Source: Mycobacterium helveticum (GTDB taxonomy: Bacteria; Actinomycetota; Actinomycetes; Mycobacteriales; Mycobacteriaceae). Taken from it: a DNA stretch of 64,000 bases. The stretch covers positions 1-64,000 of the forward strand of contig NZ_VMQU01000006.1 in the NCBI RefSeq assembly GCF_007714205.1, given 5' to 3'. Of the stretch, positions 26,581 to 34,410 are shown piece by piece (within the stretch, counting starts at the first letter, position 1; each line of letters opens with the position of its first letter). Below the pieces are notes generated by a model. It did not search any database, was not told where the DNA came from, and saw nothing but the letters and a program-made list of their open reading frames with translations. The position numbers were made by a program, and so were the translations under genes.

Positions 26581-26667
26581 GCGGGCCGTCCCGGCCCGCA
26601 TCGTCGACCGACGGGGCTGGATTGTCGGTCTCCTCAGCGGGCCGTCCCGGCCCGCATCGTCGACCGA
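26581..26667. repeat. 31-bp direct repeat (56-bp period) between log and fadD6
   Basis: An identical 31-bp segment occurs at 26581-26611 and 26637-26667. It starts GCGGGCCGTCCCGGCCCGC, which is itself a 7-bp inverted repeat around GTCCC, and ends ATCGTCGACCGA. Each copy can form a strong hairpin. The bases following each copy are also partly similar (Gly-Cys-rich GGCTGG / GAGCTGG and a GTCGACCGA-like tail), so this looks like an imperfect tandem duplication. The second copy lies 59 bp before the fadD6 start, near a TTGACA at 26703-26708, so it could affect fadD6 transcription or terminate the log transcript. Confidence 0.8.
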
Positions 26668-26726
26668 TATGCTGGCCGCCGAGCTGGACTGTCGACCGAC
26701 TGTTGACAGGGAATCGAGGGATCGAC

Positions 26727-28520
26727 GTGTCCGAACACGACGGGGGAGCGCGCAAGGCGGTCGGCCTGACCGACATCGCGTTCAGGCTGCCGGGCGTACT
26801 GGCCGACCTGCCGGTCATCCTGCGCGGCGTGCTCACCGGGCTGCTGGCCCGACCGAGTTCCAGGAAGTCGATCGGCACCGTCTTCCAGGAGCGGGCCGCC
26901 CGCCACGGCGACCGGGTATTTCTGAGGTTCGGCGACCAGGAAGTGACCTACCGCGACGCCAACGCCGCCGCCAACCGCTACGCCGCGGTGCTGGCCGCGC
27001 GGGGCGTCGGCAAGGGCGACGTCGTCGCGATCATGCTGCGCAACTCGCCCAACGCCGTGCTGGCGATGCTGGCCACGGTCAAATGCGGCGCCGTCGCCGG
27101 CATGATCAACTACCACCAGCGCGGTGAGGTGCTGGCGCACAGCCTCGGCCTGCTGGACGCCAAGGTGCTGATCGCGGAGACCGACCTGGTGAGCGCGGTC
27201 GCCGAGTGTGGAGCCGCCGGCAGCACCGAGACGCTCACCGGCGAAGACCTGGAGCGGTACGCGGTGAACGCCCCGGCCGGCAACCCGGCGTCCGCCTCGG
27301 CCGTGCAGGCCCGCGACACCGCGTTCTACATTTTCACCTCCGGCACCACGGGGTTCCCCAAGGCGAGCGTGATGACGCACCGACGGTGGCTGGCCGCGCT
27401 GGCCGCGTTCGGCGGCGTGGGGTTGCGGCTGAAGAGCTCCGACGCGCTGTACAGCTGCCTGCCGCTGTACCACAACAACGCGCTGACGGTGGCGTTGTCC
27501 TCGGTGATCAACTCCGGGGCGACGCTGGCGCTGGGCTCGTCGTTCTCGGCGTCCAAGTTCTGGGACGAGGTGATCGCGAGCGAGGCCACCGCGTTCATCT
27601 ACATCGGCGAGATCTGCCGGTACCTGCTCAACCAACCGCCCAAGCCCACCGACCGGGCGCACAACGTCCGGGTGATCACGGGCAACGGGCTGCGCCCGGA
27701 GATCTGGGACGAGTTCACCGCGCGGTTCGGCATCGGCCGCGTGTGCGAGTTCTACGCCTCGAGCGAGGGCAACGCCGCATTCATCAACATCTTCAACGTG
27801 CCCAGGACCACCGGACTGTTCCCGATGCCGCTGGCCTACGTGGAATATGACCCCGACACCGGCGCGCCGCTGCGCGACGAGAGCGGCCGGGTGCGCCGGG
27901 TCCCGGCCGGACAGCCCGGCCTGTTGCTCAGCCCGGTCAACCGGCTGCAGCCGTTCGACGGCTACACCGACCCGGAGTCGAGCGAAAAGAAGCTGGTGCG
28001 CAACGCTTTCCGCGAGGGCGACTGCTGGTTCAACTCGGGGGACGTGATGAGCCCGCAGGGCCTGGGGCACGCCGCCTTCGTCGATCGGCTCGGTGACACC
28101 TTCCGGTGGAAGGGCGAGAACGTCGCCACCACACAGGTCGAGGCGGCGCTGGCGTCCGACGACTCGGTCGAGGATTGCACGGTGTTCGGCGTCGAGGTGC
28201 CCCGCACCGGAGGGCGCGCGGGGATGGCCGCGGTCAAGCTGCGCGAGGGCGCCGAGTTCGACGGTCGCGCGCTGGCCCGCGCGGTGTACGGCCAGCTGCC
28301 CGCGTACGCGCTGCCGTTGTTCGTGCGGGTGGTGGAGTCGATCGAGCAGACCACGACGTTCAAGAGCCGCAAGGTCCAGTTGCGCGAACAGGGCTATAGC
28401 TTTTCTGGCCCGGACGTCGACGATCCGCTGTACGTGCTGGCCGGCCGCGACGAGGGCTACGTGCCGTACTTCGACGAGTATCCCGAAGAGGTCGCCTCGG
28501 GTAAGCGGCCGCGGGGCTGA
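26727..28520 (+). CDS. fadD6: Long-chain acyl-CoA synthetase FadD6
   Basis: A 597-residue very-long-chain acyl-CoA synthetase of the FATP/FadD6 type, which activates exogenous fatty acids and may be coupled to uptake. The AMP-binding motif IFTSGTTGFPKASVMTHRR, the Tyr-Ala-Ser-Ser-Glu-Gly-Asn segment typical of this subgroup, the hinge Asn-Ser-Gly-Asp-Val and the Phe-Arg-Trp-Lys-Gly-Glu-Asn-Val-Ala-Thr-Thr motif are all present, with a C-terminal Lys-Ser-Arg-Lys-Val-Gln. A hydrophobic N-terminal stretch (Leu-Pro-Gly-Val-Leu-Ala-Asp-Leu-Pro-Val-Ile-Leu) suggests membrane association. The GTG at 26727 is preceded by a GAGGGA and gives the same length as in M. tuberculosis. Confidence 0.94.
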   Translation: MSEHDGGARKAVGLTDIAFRLPGVLADLPVILRGVLTGLLARPSSRKSIGTVFQERAARHGDRVFLRFGDQEVTYRDANAAANRYAAVLAARGVGKGDVVAIMLRNSPNAVLAMLATVKCGAVAGMINYHQRGEVLAHSLGLLDAKVLIAETDLVSAVAECGAAGSTETLTGEDLERYAVNAPAGNPASASAVQARDTAFYIFTSGTTGFPKASVMTHRRWLAALAAFGGVGLRLKSSDALYSCLPLYHNNALTVALSSVINSGATLALGSSFSASKFWDEVIASEATAFIYIGEICRYLLNQPPKPTDRAHNVRVITGNGLRPEIWDEFTARFGIGRVCEFYASSEGNAAFINIFNVPRTTGLFPMPLAYVEYDPDTGAPLRDESGRVRRVPAGQPGLLLSPVNRLQPFDGYTDPESSEKKLVRNAFREGDCWFNSGDVMSPQGLGHAAFVDRLGDTFRWKGENVATTQVEAALASDDSVEDCTVFGVEVPRTGGRAGMAAVKLREGAEFDGRALARAVYGQLPAYALPLFVRVVESIEQTTTFKSRKVQLREQGYSFSGPDVDDPLYVLAGRDEGYVPYFDEYPEEVASGKRPRG

Positions 28521-28586
28521 GCGCGGCTGACGCCGAGTGTGCGGCAGGCCGCGCACGCGCGACGGTGACCGGGCACTATTGGATGC

Positions 28587-29462
28587 GTGCACTCCACTCT
28601 GTGCGGCCGGCCGGTCGCAGGGGATCGCCCGCTGATCATGGCGATCGTCAACCGCACCCCGGATTCCTTCTACGACCGCGGTGCGACCTTCAGCGACGCC
28701 GCAGCCAGGGACGCCGTGCACCGGGCCATCGCCGACGGGGCCGACGTGATCGACGTGGGCGGGGTCAAAGCCGGGCCCGGTGAAACCGTCGATGCCGACA
28801 CCGAGATCGCCCGGCTGGTGCCGCTCATCGAGTGGCTGCGCGGCGCCTACCCCGACCAGCTGGTCAGCGCCGACACCTGGCGCTCGGAGGTGGCCAGGGT
28901 GGCCTGCGCGGCCGGCGCGGACCTGATCAACGACACCTGGGGCGGCATCGACCCGGACCTGCCCGCGGTGGCCGCCGAGTTCGGCGCGGGCCTGGTCTGT
29001 TCGCACACCGGCGGCGCGCTGCCACGCACCCGCCCGTTCCGGGTGAGTTACGGCATGTCGGCCCGGGGCGTGGTGGACGCCGCGATCCGCCGGGTCACCG
29101 GGGCCGCCGAGAAGGCGGTGGCGGCCGGGGTGGCCCGCGATCGCGTGCTCATCGACCCGGCCCACGACTTCGGCAAGAACACCTTCCACGGGCTGGCCCT
29201 GTTGCGCCACGTGGGCGATCTCGTGGACACGGGGTGGCCGGTGCTCATGGCTTTGAGCAACAAGGACTTCGTCGGGGAGACTCTTGGGGTGGAATTGACC
29301 GAGCGGCTCGAGGGCACCCTGGCGGCCACCGCGCTGGCGGCGGCCGCCGGTGCGCGAATGTTTCGGGTGCACCAGGTCGCGGCCACCCGGCGGGTCCTGG
29401 AAATGGTGGCCTCGATCCAGGGAACGCGCCCGCCGGCGCGCACGGTGAGGGGACTCGCATGA
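28587..29462 (+). CDS. folP2: Dihydropteroate synthase homologue FolP2
   Basis: A 291-residue TIM-barrel protein related to dihydropteroate synthase. The pterin-binding start Ile-Met-Ala-Ile-Val-Asn-Arg-Thr-Pro-Asp-Ser-Phe-Tyr-Asp and the Asp-Val-Gly-Gly-Val-Lys-Ala-Gly-Pro-Gly segment are clear. The latter differs from the Gly-Gly-Glu-Ser-x-Arg-Pro-Gly of true FolP. Mycobacterial FolP2 proteins have been reported not to act as dihydropteroate synthases, so the reaction is open. The GTG at 28587 is used; it gives a shorter N-terminus than the repeat-bearing start annotated in M. tuberculosis. The stop overlaps the gpgS start by 4 bp (ATGA), linking it to methylglucose lipopolysaccharide synthesis. 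Confidence 0.9.
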   Translation: MHSTLCGRPVAGDRPLIMAIVNRTPDSFYDRGATFSDAAARDAVHRAIADGADVIDVGGVKAGPGETVDADTEIARLVPLIEWLRGAYPDQLVSADTWRSEVARVACAAGADLINDTWGGIDPDLPAVAAEFGAGLVCSHTGGALPRTRPFRVSYGMSARGVVDAAIRRVTGAAEKAVAAGVARDRVLIDPAHDFGKNTFHGLALLRHVGDLVDTGWPVLMALSNKDFVGETLGVELTERLEGTLAATALAAAAGARMFRVHQVAATRRVLEMVASIQGTRPPARTVRGLA

Positions 29463-30454
29463 CGGCATCGGAGCTGTTCGCCGGCGAACTGGCCCGGGAG
29501 GGGACCGTGTCCGGCCGGCCAGGGGACGTCTGGGTGTCCGACCGCTGGCACCGGCCCGGTTGGACCGTCGAGGAGTTGGAGGCCGCGAAGGCCGGGCGGA
29601 CCATCTCCGTGGTGCTGCCGGCCCTCAACGAGCAAGACACCGTCCAATCGGTCATCGAAAGCGTCTCCCCGCTGCTCCGCGACGGTGGCGGCCTGATCGA
29701 CGAGCTGATCGTGCTGGACTCCGGCTCGACCGACGACACCGAAATCCGCGCCGTCGCCGCGGGCGCCCGCGTCGTCAGCCGGGAACAGGCGCTCCCCGAG
29801 GTGCCGACCCGGCCCGGCAAGGGCGAGGCGCTGTGGCGCTCGCTGGCGGCCACCAGCGGCGACATCGTGGTGTTCGTCGACTCCGACCTGATCGACCCGC
29901 ATCCGATGTTCGTGCCGTGGCTGGTCGGACCGCTGCTCACCGGCGACGGTGTCCACCTGGTGAAGAGCTTCTACCGGCGGCCCCTGCACGTCGGCGACGC
30001 GGACGGCGCCGCGGGGGAGACGGGCGGCGGGCGGGTCACCGAACTGGTCGCCCGGCCGTTGCTGGCGGCGCTGCGGCCGGAGCTGGGCTGCATCCTGCAA
30101 CCGCTCGGCGGCGAGTACGCGGCGAGCCGGGAACTGCTGATCTCGCTGCCGTTCGCCCCGGGTTACGGCGTGGAGATCGGCCTGCTCGTCGACACCTTCG
30201 ACCGGTTGGGGCTCGACGCGATCGCGCAGGTCAACCTGGGTGTGCGGGCACACCGCAACCGGCCGCTGGCCGAGCTGGGCGCGATGAGCCGTCAGGTCAT
30301 CGCGACCCTGCTCTCGCGCTGCGGGATCCCCGACTCCGGGGTGGGGCTGACCCAGTTCCTCGTCGACGGGCCCGAGGGTTTCGGCTTCACCCGGCGCACC
30401 TCGCCGGTGTCGCTGGCCGACCGGCCGCCGATGAAAACGGTCCGGCCACGCTGA
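29459..30454 (+). CDS. gpgS: Glucosyl-3-phosphoglycerate synthase
   Basis: A 331-residue GT-A glycosyltransferase (family GT81) that makes glucosyl-3-phosphoglycerate from a nucleotide-glucose and 3-phosphoglycerate, the first step of 6-O-methylglucose lipopolysaccharide synthesis. The nucleotide-binding start Ile-Ser-Val-Val-Leu-Pro-Ala-Leu-Asn-Glu lies near residue 49, and the metal-binding Asp-Ser-Asp is at residues 141-143 (Phe-Val-Asp-Ser-Asp-Leu-Ile). The Pro-Gly-Lys-Gly-Glu-Ala-Leu-Trp segment and the Gly-Tyr-Gly-Val-Glu-Ile-Gly-Leu-Leu motif are conserved features. It starts inside the folP2 stop. A short inserted Gly/Ala/Asp-rich loop near residue 183 explains its slightly greater length than the M. 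tuberculosis protein. Confidence 0.94.
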   Translation: MTASELFAGELAREGTVSGRPGDVWVSDRWHRPGWTVEELEAAKAGRTISVVLPALNEQDTVQSVIESVSPLLRDGGGLIDELIVLDSGSTDDTEIRAVAAGARVVSREQALPEVPTRPGKGEALWRSLAATSGDIVVFVDSDLIDPHPMFVPWLVGPLLTGDGVHLVKSFYRRPLHVGDADGAAGETGGGRVTELVARPLLAALRPELGCILQPLGGEYAASRELLISLPFAPGYGVEIGLLVDTFDRLGLDAIAQVNLGVRAHRNRPLAELGAMSRQVIATLLSRCGIPDSGVGLTQFLVDGPEGFGFTRRTSPVSLADRPPMKTVRPR

Positions 30455-30492
30455 TCCCCGGGCTGTCGGCGCGATAGGGCAGTATCGGTCAC

Positions 30493-30849
30493 GTGGCGTT
30501 GGTGTTGCTGTACCTGGTTGTGCTGGTGCTGGTGGCGATCGTGCTGTTCGGCGCGGCCAGCCTGCTGTTCGGTCGCGGCGAGCAGCTGCCGCCCCTGCCG
30601 CGGGGGACGACCGCGACGGTGCTGCCCGCCTACGGCGTGACCGGCTCCGACGTCGACGCCGTCAAGTTCACCCAGGTGCTGCGCGGGTACAAGACCAGCG
30701 AGGTGGACTGGGTGCTGGACCGCCTCGCCCGCGAACTCGAGGCCCTGCGCGGGCAGCTCGCGGCCGTTCACGCGGCGGCGGCCAAAGGGGAAACCGGCCC
30801 CGGGCGCGATCCGGTGGAACCGGAGGACGGCCAGGATCGTCGGGACTGA
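30493..30849 (+). CDS. DivIVA-domain small membrane protein (Rv1209-like)
   Basis: A 118-residue protein. An N-terminal transmembrane helix (Val-Leu-Leu-Tyr-Leu-Val-Val-Leu-Val-Leu-Val-Ala-Ile-Val-Leu-Phe) is followed by a linker. Then comes a segment Asp-Ala-Val-Lys-Phe-Thr-Gln-Val-Leu-Arg-Gly-Tyr-Lys-Thr-Ser-Glu-Val-Asp-Trp-Val that matches the DivIVA-domain start (Phe-x-x-x-Leu-x-Gly-Tyr-x-x-x-x-Val-Asp), and a short coiled coil. Small proteins of this kind are common in actinobacteria and may mark poles or septa, but no function is established. The GTG start lies 38 bp after gpgS, and its stop is 1 bp before tagA, so it belongs to the same transcription unit. Confidence 0.82.
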   Translation: MALVLLYLVVLVLVAIVLFGAASLLFGRGEQLPPLPRGTTATVLPAYGVTGSDVDAVKFTQVLRGYKTSEVDWVLDRLARELEALRGQLAAVHAAAAKGETGPGRDPVEPEDGQDRRD

Positions 30850-30850
30850 C

Positions 30851-31429
30851 GTGATCGATGAGCTGGTTCGCTGCGGCTGGGCGTCGGTGCGGCCCGCACC
30901 CGATTGCGACCTGTACCGCGACTACCACGACCAGGAGTGGGGCCGCCCGGTGCGCGACGGGGTGGCGCTGTTCGAGCGGATGAGCCTGGAGGCCTTCCAG
31001 AGCGGCCTGTCGTGGTTGACCATCCTGCGCAAGCGCGAAAATTTCCGGTTGGCCTTCTCCGGGTTCGACGTCGAGAAGGTCGCCGGATACACCGACGCCG
31101 ACGTGCGGCGGCTGATGGCCGACGCGGGAATCGTCCGCAACCGCGCCAAGATCGAGGCGACGATCGCCAACGCGCGCGCGGCCGCCGAGCTGGGATCTCC
31201 TGACGACCTGTCCGGGCTGCTGTGGACGTTTGCGCCGCAGCCGCGGCCCCGGCCGGCCGATGGCAGCCAAATCCCCTCGGCCACTGCCGAATCGACGGCG
31301 ATGGCGCACGAGCTGAAACGGCGCGGATTCCGCTTCGTGGGGCCGACCACCGCGTATGCGCTGATGCAGGCGACCGGGATGGTCGACGACCACATTCGCG
31401 CTTGCTGGGTACCCCCGGCAGGCCGCTGA
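30851..31429 (+). CDS. tagA: DNA-3-methyladenine glycosylase I
   Basis: A 192-residue base-excision repair enzyme that removes 3-methyladenine from DNA. The Tag signature is complete. An N-terminal Cys-Gly-Trp and Tyr-His-Asp-Gln-Glu-Trp-Gly provide zinc ligands, and Leu-Phe-Glu-Arg-Met-Ser-Leu-Glu-Ala-Phe-Gln-Ser-Gly-Leu-Ser-Trp contains the base-recognising glutamate. Phe-Val-Gly-Pro-Thr-Thr-Ala-Tyr-Ala-Leu-Met-Gln-Ala-Thr-Gly follows. The final Asp-Asp-His-Ile-Arg-Ala-Cys-Trp supplies the other His and Cys zinc ligands. The start GTG lies 1 bp after the stop of the DivIVA-domain gene. Confidence 0.94.
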   Translation: MIDELVRCGWASVRPAPDCDLYRDYHDQEWGRPVRDGVALFERMSLEAFQSGLSWLTILRKRENFRLAFSGFDVEKVAGYTDADVRRLMADAGIVRNRAKIEATIANARAAAELGSPDDLSGLLWTFAPQPRPRPADGSQIPSATAESTAMAHELKRRGFRFVGPTTAYALMQATGMVDDHIRACWVPPAGR

Positions 31430-31595
31430 GGCCGGACAGCAGGGTCTTGGTGCAAGTCGTGACCTCCATAGGGGACAATAGGGGGGTGATTTGGCAGTTC
31501 GATGTCGGGCGTGGCAGGAAGTTCGCTGGCGGGGCATGCTCGACGCCGACCAGGCCCGCGGGAACGGGCCGGCCCGACTGTGGAGGGAGCACTCG

Positions 31596-31769
31596 ATGGC
31601 GGCGATGAAGCCCCGGACCGGAGATGGTCCTTTGGAAGCGACCAAGGAGGGGCGCGGCATCGTGATGCGGGTACCACTCGAGGGAGGTGGTCGATTGGTC
31701 GTCGAGCTGACGCCCGACGAAGCCGCCGCCCTCGGTGACGAACTCAAGGGTGTTACCAACTCCACCTGA
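31596..31769 (+). CDS. DUF3117 small protein (Rv1211-like)
   Basis: A 57-residue acidic protein. The core Met-Lys-Pro-Arg-Thr-Gly-Asp-Gly-Pro-Leu-Glu-Ala-Thr-Lys-Glu-Gly-Arg-Gly, then Met-Arg-Val-Pro-Leu-Glu-Gly-Gly-Gly-Arg-Leu-Val-Val-Glu-Leu, is almost invariant in actinobacteria. The start ATG at 31596 follows GGAGGGAG with about 8-nt spacing; a second ATG at 31605 is also possible. The M. tuberculosis protein has been described as calmodulin-like, but no complete EF-hand loop is evident to me here. It lies 166 bp after tagA in the same direction and converges with glgM across 26 bp. Function is effectively unknown. Confidence 0.85.
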   Translation: MAAMKPRTGDGPLEATKEGRGIVMRVPLEGGGRLVVELTPDEAAALGDELKGVTNST

Positions 31770-31795
31770 GGTCTGCGCGACCCACGGCCCGGCTG

Positions 31796-32962
31796 CTACG
31801 CAGACACCTTCCGGTAGATGTCGAGCGTCTGCTCGGCGACCTGGGCCCAGGAGAATTCCTCGATGCAGCGCTGCCGTCCCGCCCGGCCGTAGCGCTCGGC
31901 TCTTTCCGGGTCGGCGACCAGCTCGTTGACCGCCCCGGCCAATCCGGCCTGGTATCCGCACGCGTCGTCGGGGTCGTAATGCACCAGCGACCCGGTGATG
32001 CCGTCCGCGACGACCTCGGGTATCCCGCCGACGTCGGAGGCCACCACCGCGGTCCCGCAGGCCATCGCCTCCAGGTTGACGATGCCCAACGGCTCATACA
32101 CCGACGGGCAGACGAAAACATCGGCAGCCGAGAGGATTTCGCGCAGATCGCTGGTGGGGAGCATCTCCCGCACCCAGAAGACACCGGCGCGCGCGCGGGC
32201 CAGTTCGGCGACCGCGCCGCGCACCTCCTCGGCCAGTTCCGGGGTGTCGGGGGCGCCGGCGCACAGGATCAGCTGCACCCCGGGGCTGAAATGGTGTGCG
32301 GCGGCCACCAGATGGGCGACGCCCTTCTGGCGGGTGATCCTGCCGACGAAGGCCACGATCGGTCTGCTCCGGTCGACCCCGAGTTCGGCCAGCAGCGAGC
32401 CGCCGGCTTCCGCGGGCCCGGTGGGATACCAGACGTCGGCGTCCACACCGTTGCGGATGACGTGCACACGTCCGGGATCCAGGGTGGGATAGACCCGCAG
32501 GACGTCGTTGCGCATGCCGGAACTGACCGCGATGACGGCGTCGGCGGCCAGCACCGCCGTGTGCTCCACCCACGTCGACACCCGGTAGCCGCCGCCGAGC
32601 TGTTCGGCCTTCCACGGCCGCAGCGGCTCCAGCGAATGCGCGGTCAGCACGTGCGGGATGCCGTAGAGCAACGCGGTCAGGTGCCCGGCCAGGCCGGTGT
32701 ACCAGGTATGCGAATGCACGACGGTGGCCGCCGAGGCGGCGTTGACCATCATCAGGTCCGACGACAGCGTCGACAGGGCCGCGTTGGCGCCCCGCAACCG
32801 GGGGTCGGGTTGCTGGGCCCGGACGCCCGGCCGGGGCTCGCCCATGCAGTGCACGTCGACGTCACACAGCCGGCGCAGCTGGGCGACCAACTCGGTGACG
32901 TGTACCCCGGCCCCGCCGTAGACCTCCGGTGGGTACTCCCGCGTCATCATCGCCACCCGCAT
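31796..32962 (-). CDS. glgM: Alpha-maltose-1-phosphate synthase (GlgM; annotated glgA in older work)
   Basis: A 388-residue GT-B glycosyltransferase of family GT4. The N-terminus carries the usual Met-Met-Thr-Arg-Glu-Tyr-Pro-Pro-Glu-Val-Tyr-Gly-Gly-Ala-Gly-Val-His. The C-terminal nucleotide-sugar domain shows Phe-Val-Gly-Arg-Ile-Thr-Arg-Gln-Lys-Gly and the Glu-x7-Glu motif (Ser-Val-Tyr-Glu-Pro-Leu-Gly-Ile-Val-Asn-Leu-Glu-Ala). The mycobacterial enzyme joins ADP-glucose with glucose-1-phosphate to make maltose-1-phosphate, the donor for GlgE-dependent alpha-glucan. It is divergent from glgC, which makes ADP-glucose. The frame continues upstream to 33148, but the conserved start is the ATG at 32962. 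Confidence 0.94.
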   Translation of the reverse strand: MRVAMMTREYPPEVYGGAGVHVTELVAQLRRLCDVDVHCMGEPRPGVRAQQPDPRLRGANAALSTLSSDLMMVNAASAATVVHSHTWYTGLAGHLTALLYGIPHVLTAHSLEPLRPWKAEQLGGGYRVSTWVEHTAVLAADAVIAVSSGMRNDVLRVYPTLDPGRVHVIRNGVDADVWYPTGPAEAGGSLLAELGVDRSRPIVAFVGRITRQKGVAHLVAAAHHFSPGVQLILCAGAPDTPELAEEVRGAVAELARARAGVFWVREMLPTSDLREILSAADVFVCPSVYEPLGIVNLEAMACGTAVVASDVGGIPEVVADGITGSLVHYDPDDACGYQAGLAGAVNELVADPERAERYGRAGRQRCIEEFSWAQVAEQTLDIYRKVSA

Positions 32963-33054
32963 ATCGGCACCGTAGTGCGGCCAAGGCGCAACCCGCGAGT
33001 CGGGCCGGGGAGAGGCCGGTCGATCCGGCCCGGCGCCGGGGCTGGCCAAATACC

Positions 33055-33084
33055 TTGACGGACAGCCCGTCAGAACGGTAAAAA
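33055..33084 (+). promoter_or_regulatory. Candidate SigA-type promoter of glgC
   Basis: TTGACG at 33055-33060 is followed after 18 bp by TAAAAA at 33079-33084, about 48 bp before the glgC start. The -35 is close to consensus; the -10 lacks the final T preferred in mycobacteria. It lies in the 170-bp glgM/glgC divergent gap. Confidence 0.4.
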
Positions 33085-33132
33085 GCCAGGCGCCCCCTGG
33101 CAGCGGTGCGCAACGGCCGATAGGTTTGTGCC

Positions 33133-34347
33133 ATGAGGGAAGCGCCACACGTGCTGGGCATCGTCCTGGCCGGCGGTGAGGGCAAGCGGCTTTACCCGCT
33201 GACCGCGGACCGGGCCAAGCCCGCAGTTCCCTTCGGAGGTGCCTACCGGCTGATCGATTTCGTGCTGTCCAACCTGGTGAATGCCCGGTACCTGCGAATC
33301 TGTGTTCTCACGCAATACAAGTCGCATTCACTCGACCGTCACATTTCGCAGAACTGGCGGTTGTCCGGCCTGGCCGGTGAGTACATCACCCCGGTGCCGG
33401 CGCAGCAGCGCCTGGGCCCGCGCTGGTACACCGGCTCGGCCGATGCGATCTATCAGTCACTCAACCTGATCTACGACGAAGACCCCGACTACATCGTCGT
33501 TTTCGGCGCCGACCACGTGTACCGGATGGACCCCGAGCAGATGGTCCGGTTCCACATCGACAGCGGGGCCGGCGCGACGGTGGCCGGTATCCGCGCCCCG
33601 CGCGGCGAGGCCACCGCGTTCGGGTGCATCGACGCCGACGACTCCGGTCGCATCCGCGATTTCGTGGAGAAGCCTCTGGACCCGCCGGGAACCCCCGACG
33701 ACCCGGATTCCACGTTCGTGTCGATGGGCAACTACATCTTCACCACCAAGGTGCTCATCGACGCGATCCGCGCCGACGCCGACGACGACCACTCCGATCA
33801 CGACATGGGCGGCGACATCATCCCGCGGTTGGTCAACGACGGGATGGCGGCGGTCTACGACTTCAACGACAACGAGGTGCCCGGTGCCACCGACCGCGAC
33901 CGCGCCTACTGGCGCGACGTCGGGACACTGGACGCCTTCTACGACGCACACATGGACCTGGTGTCGGTGCATCCGGTGTTCAACCTGTACAACAAGCGCT
34001 GGCCGATTCGCGGCGAGTCGGAGAACCTGGCGCCGGCGAAGTTCGTCAACGGCGGCTCCGCGCAGGAGTCGGTGGTGGGCGCCGGCAGCATCATCTCGGC
34101 GGCCTCGGTGCGCAACTCGGTGCTGTCGTCCAACGTCGTGGTCGACGACGGCGCGATCGTGGAGGGCAGCGTGATCATGCCGGGCGCGCGGGTGGGCCGC
34201 GGCGCGGTGGTGCGTCACGCGATCCTCGACAAGAACGTCGTGGTCGGGCCCGGTGAGATGGTCGGGGTGGACCCGGAACGGGACCGGGAGCGCTTTGCGA
34301 TCAGCGCCGGCGGCGTGGTCGCGGTGGGCAAGGGCGTCTGGATTTAG
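33133..34347 (+). CDS. glgC: Glucose-1-phosphate adenylyltransferase
   Basis: A 404-residue enzyme that makes ADP-glucose from glucose-1-phosphate and ATP. The nucleotidyltransferase signature is complete: [11 protein letters not shown] near residue 15, [15 protein letters not shown], the catalytic Asp in Gly-Ala-Asp-His-Val-Tyr, and Phe-Val-Glu-Lys-Pro. The C-terminal about 110 residues form the left-handed beta-helix used for allostery. The length equals that of M. tuberculosis GlgC. ADP-glucose feeds GlgM on the opposite strand. A 60-bp palindrome begins 3 bp after the stop and separates it from a convergent gene. Confidence 0.96.
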   Translation: MREAPHVLGIVLAGGEGKRLYPLTADRAKPAVPFGGAYRLIDFVLSNLVNARYLRICVLTQYKSHSLDRHISQNWRLSGLAGEYITPVPAQQRLGPRWYTGSADAIYQSLNLIYDEDPDYIVVFGADHVYRMDPEQMVRFHIDSGAGATVAGIRAPRGEATAFGCIDADDSGRIRDFVEKPLDPPGTPDDPDSTFVSMGNYIFTTKVLIDAIRADADDDHSDHDMGGDIIPRLVNDGMAAVYDFNDNEVPGATDRDRAYWRDVGTLDAFYDAHMDLVSVHPVFNLYNKRWPIRGESENLAPAKFVNGGSAQESVVGAGSIISAASVRNSVLSSNVVVDDGAIVEGSVIMPGARVGRGAVVRHAILDKNVVVGPGEMVGVDPERDRERFAISAGGVVAVGKGVWI

Positions 34348-34350
34348 GGC

Positions 34351-34410
34351 GCGAGCAGACGCAAAATCGCCCAATTTCGTGCCGAAATGGGCGATTTTGC
34401 GTCTGCTCGC
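34351..34410. repeat. 60-bp palindromic element, copy 2 (glgC tail-to-tail gap)
   Basis: The arms begin GCGAGCAGACGCAAAATCGC and end with the complement, GCGATTTTGCGTCTGCTCGC. The inner bases also pair (CCCAATTTC with GAAATGGG, one bulged base). Apart from 3 bp, it fills the entire space between the stop codons of glgC and the convergent hydrolase gene. With an A-run and a T-run in the stem, it could terminate transcription from both sides. Confidence 0.9.

Noticed and set aside
26634..29468. A 944-codon open frame on the minus strand
   Set aside because: It is antisense to fadD6 and folP2, whose families and starts are clear. Its product is an Arg/His/Gly/Val-rich string typical of GC-biased shadow frames.
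31800..31830. GCGTCTGCTCGG-like word near 31823, a possible fourth copy of the 60-bp element arm
   Set aside because: It lies inside the glgM coding sequence (Ala-Glu-Gln-Thr-Leu-Asp-Ile) and has no opposing arm within range.
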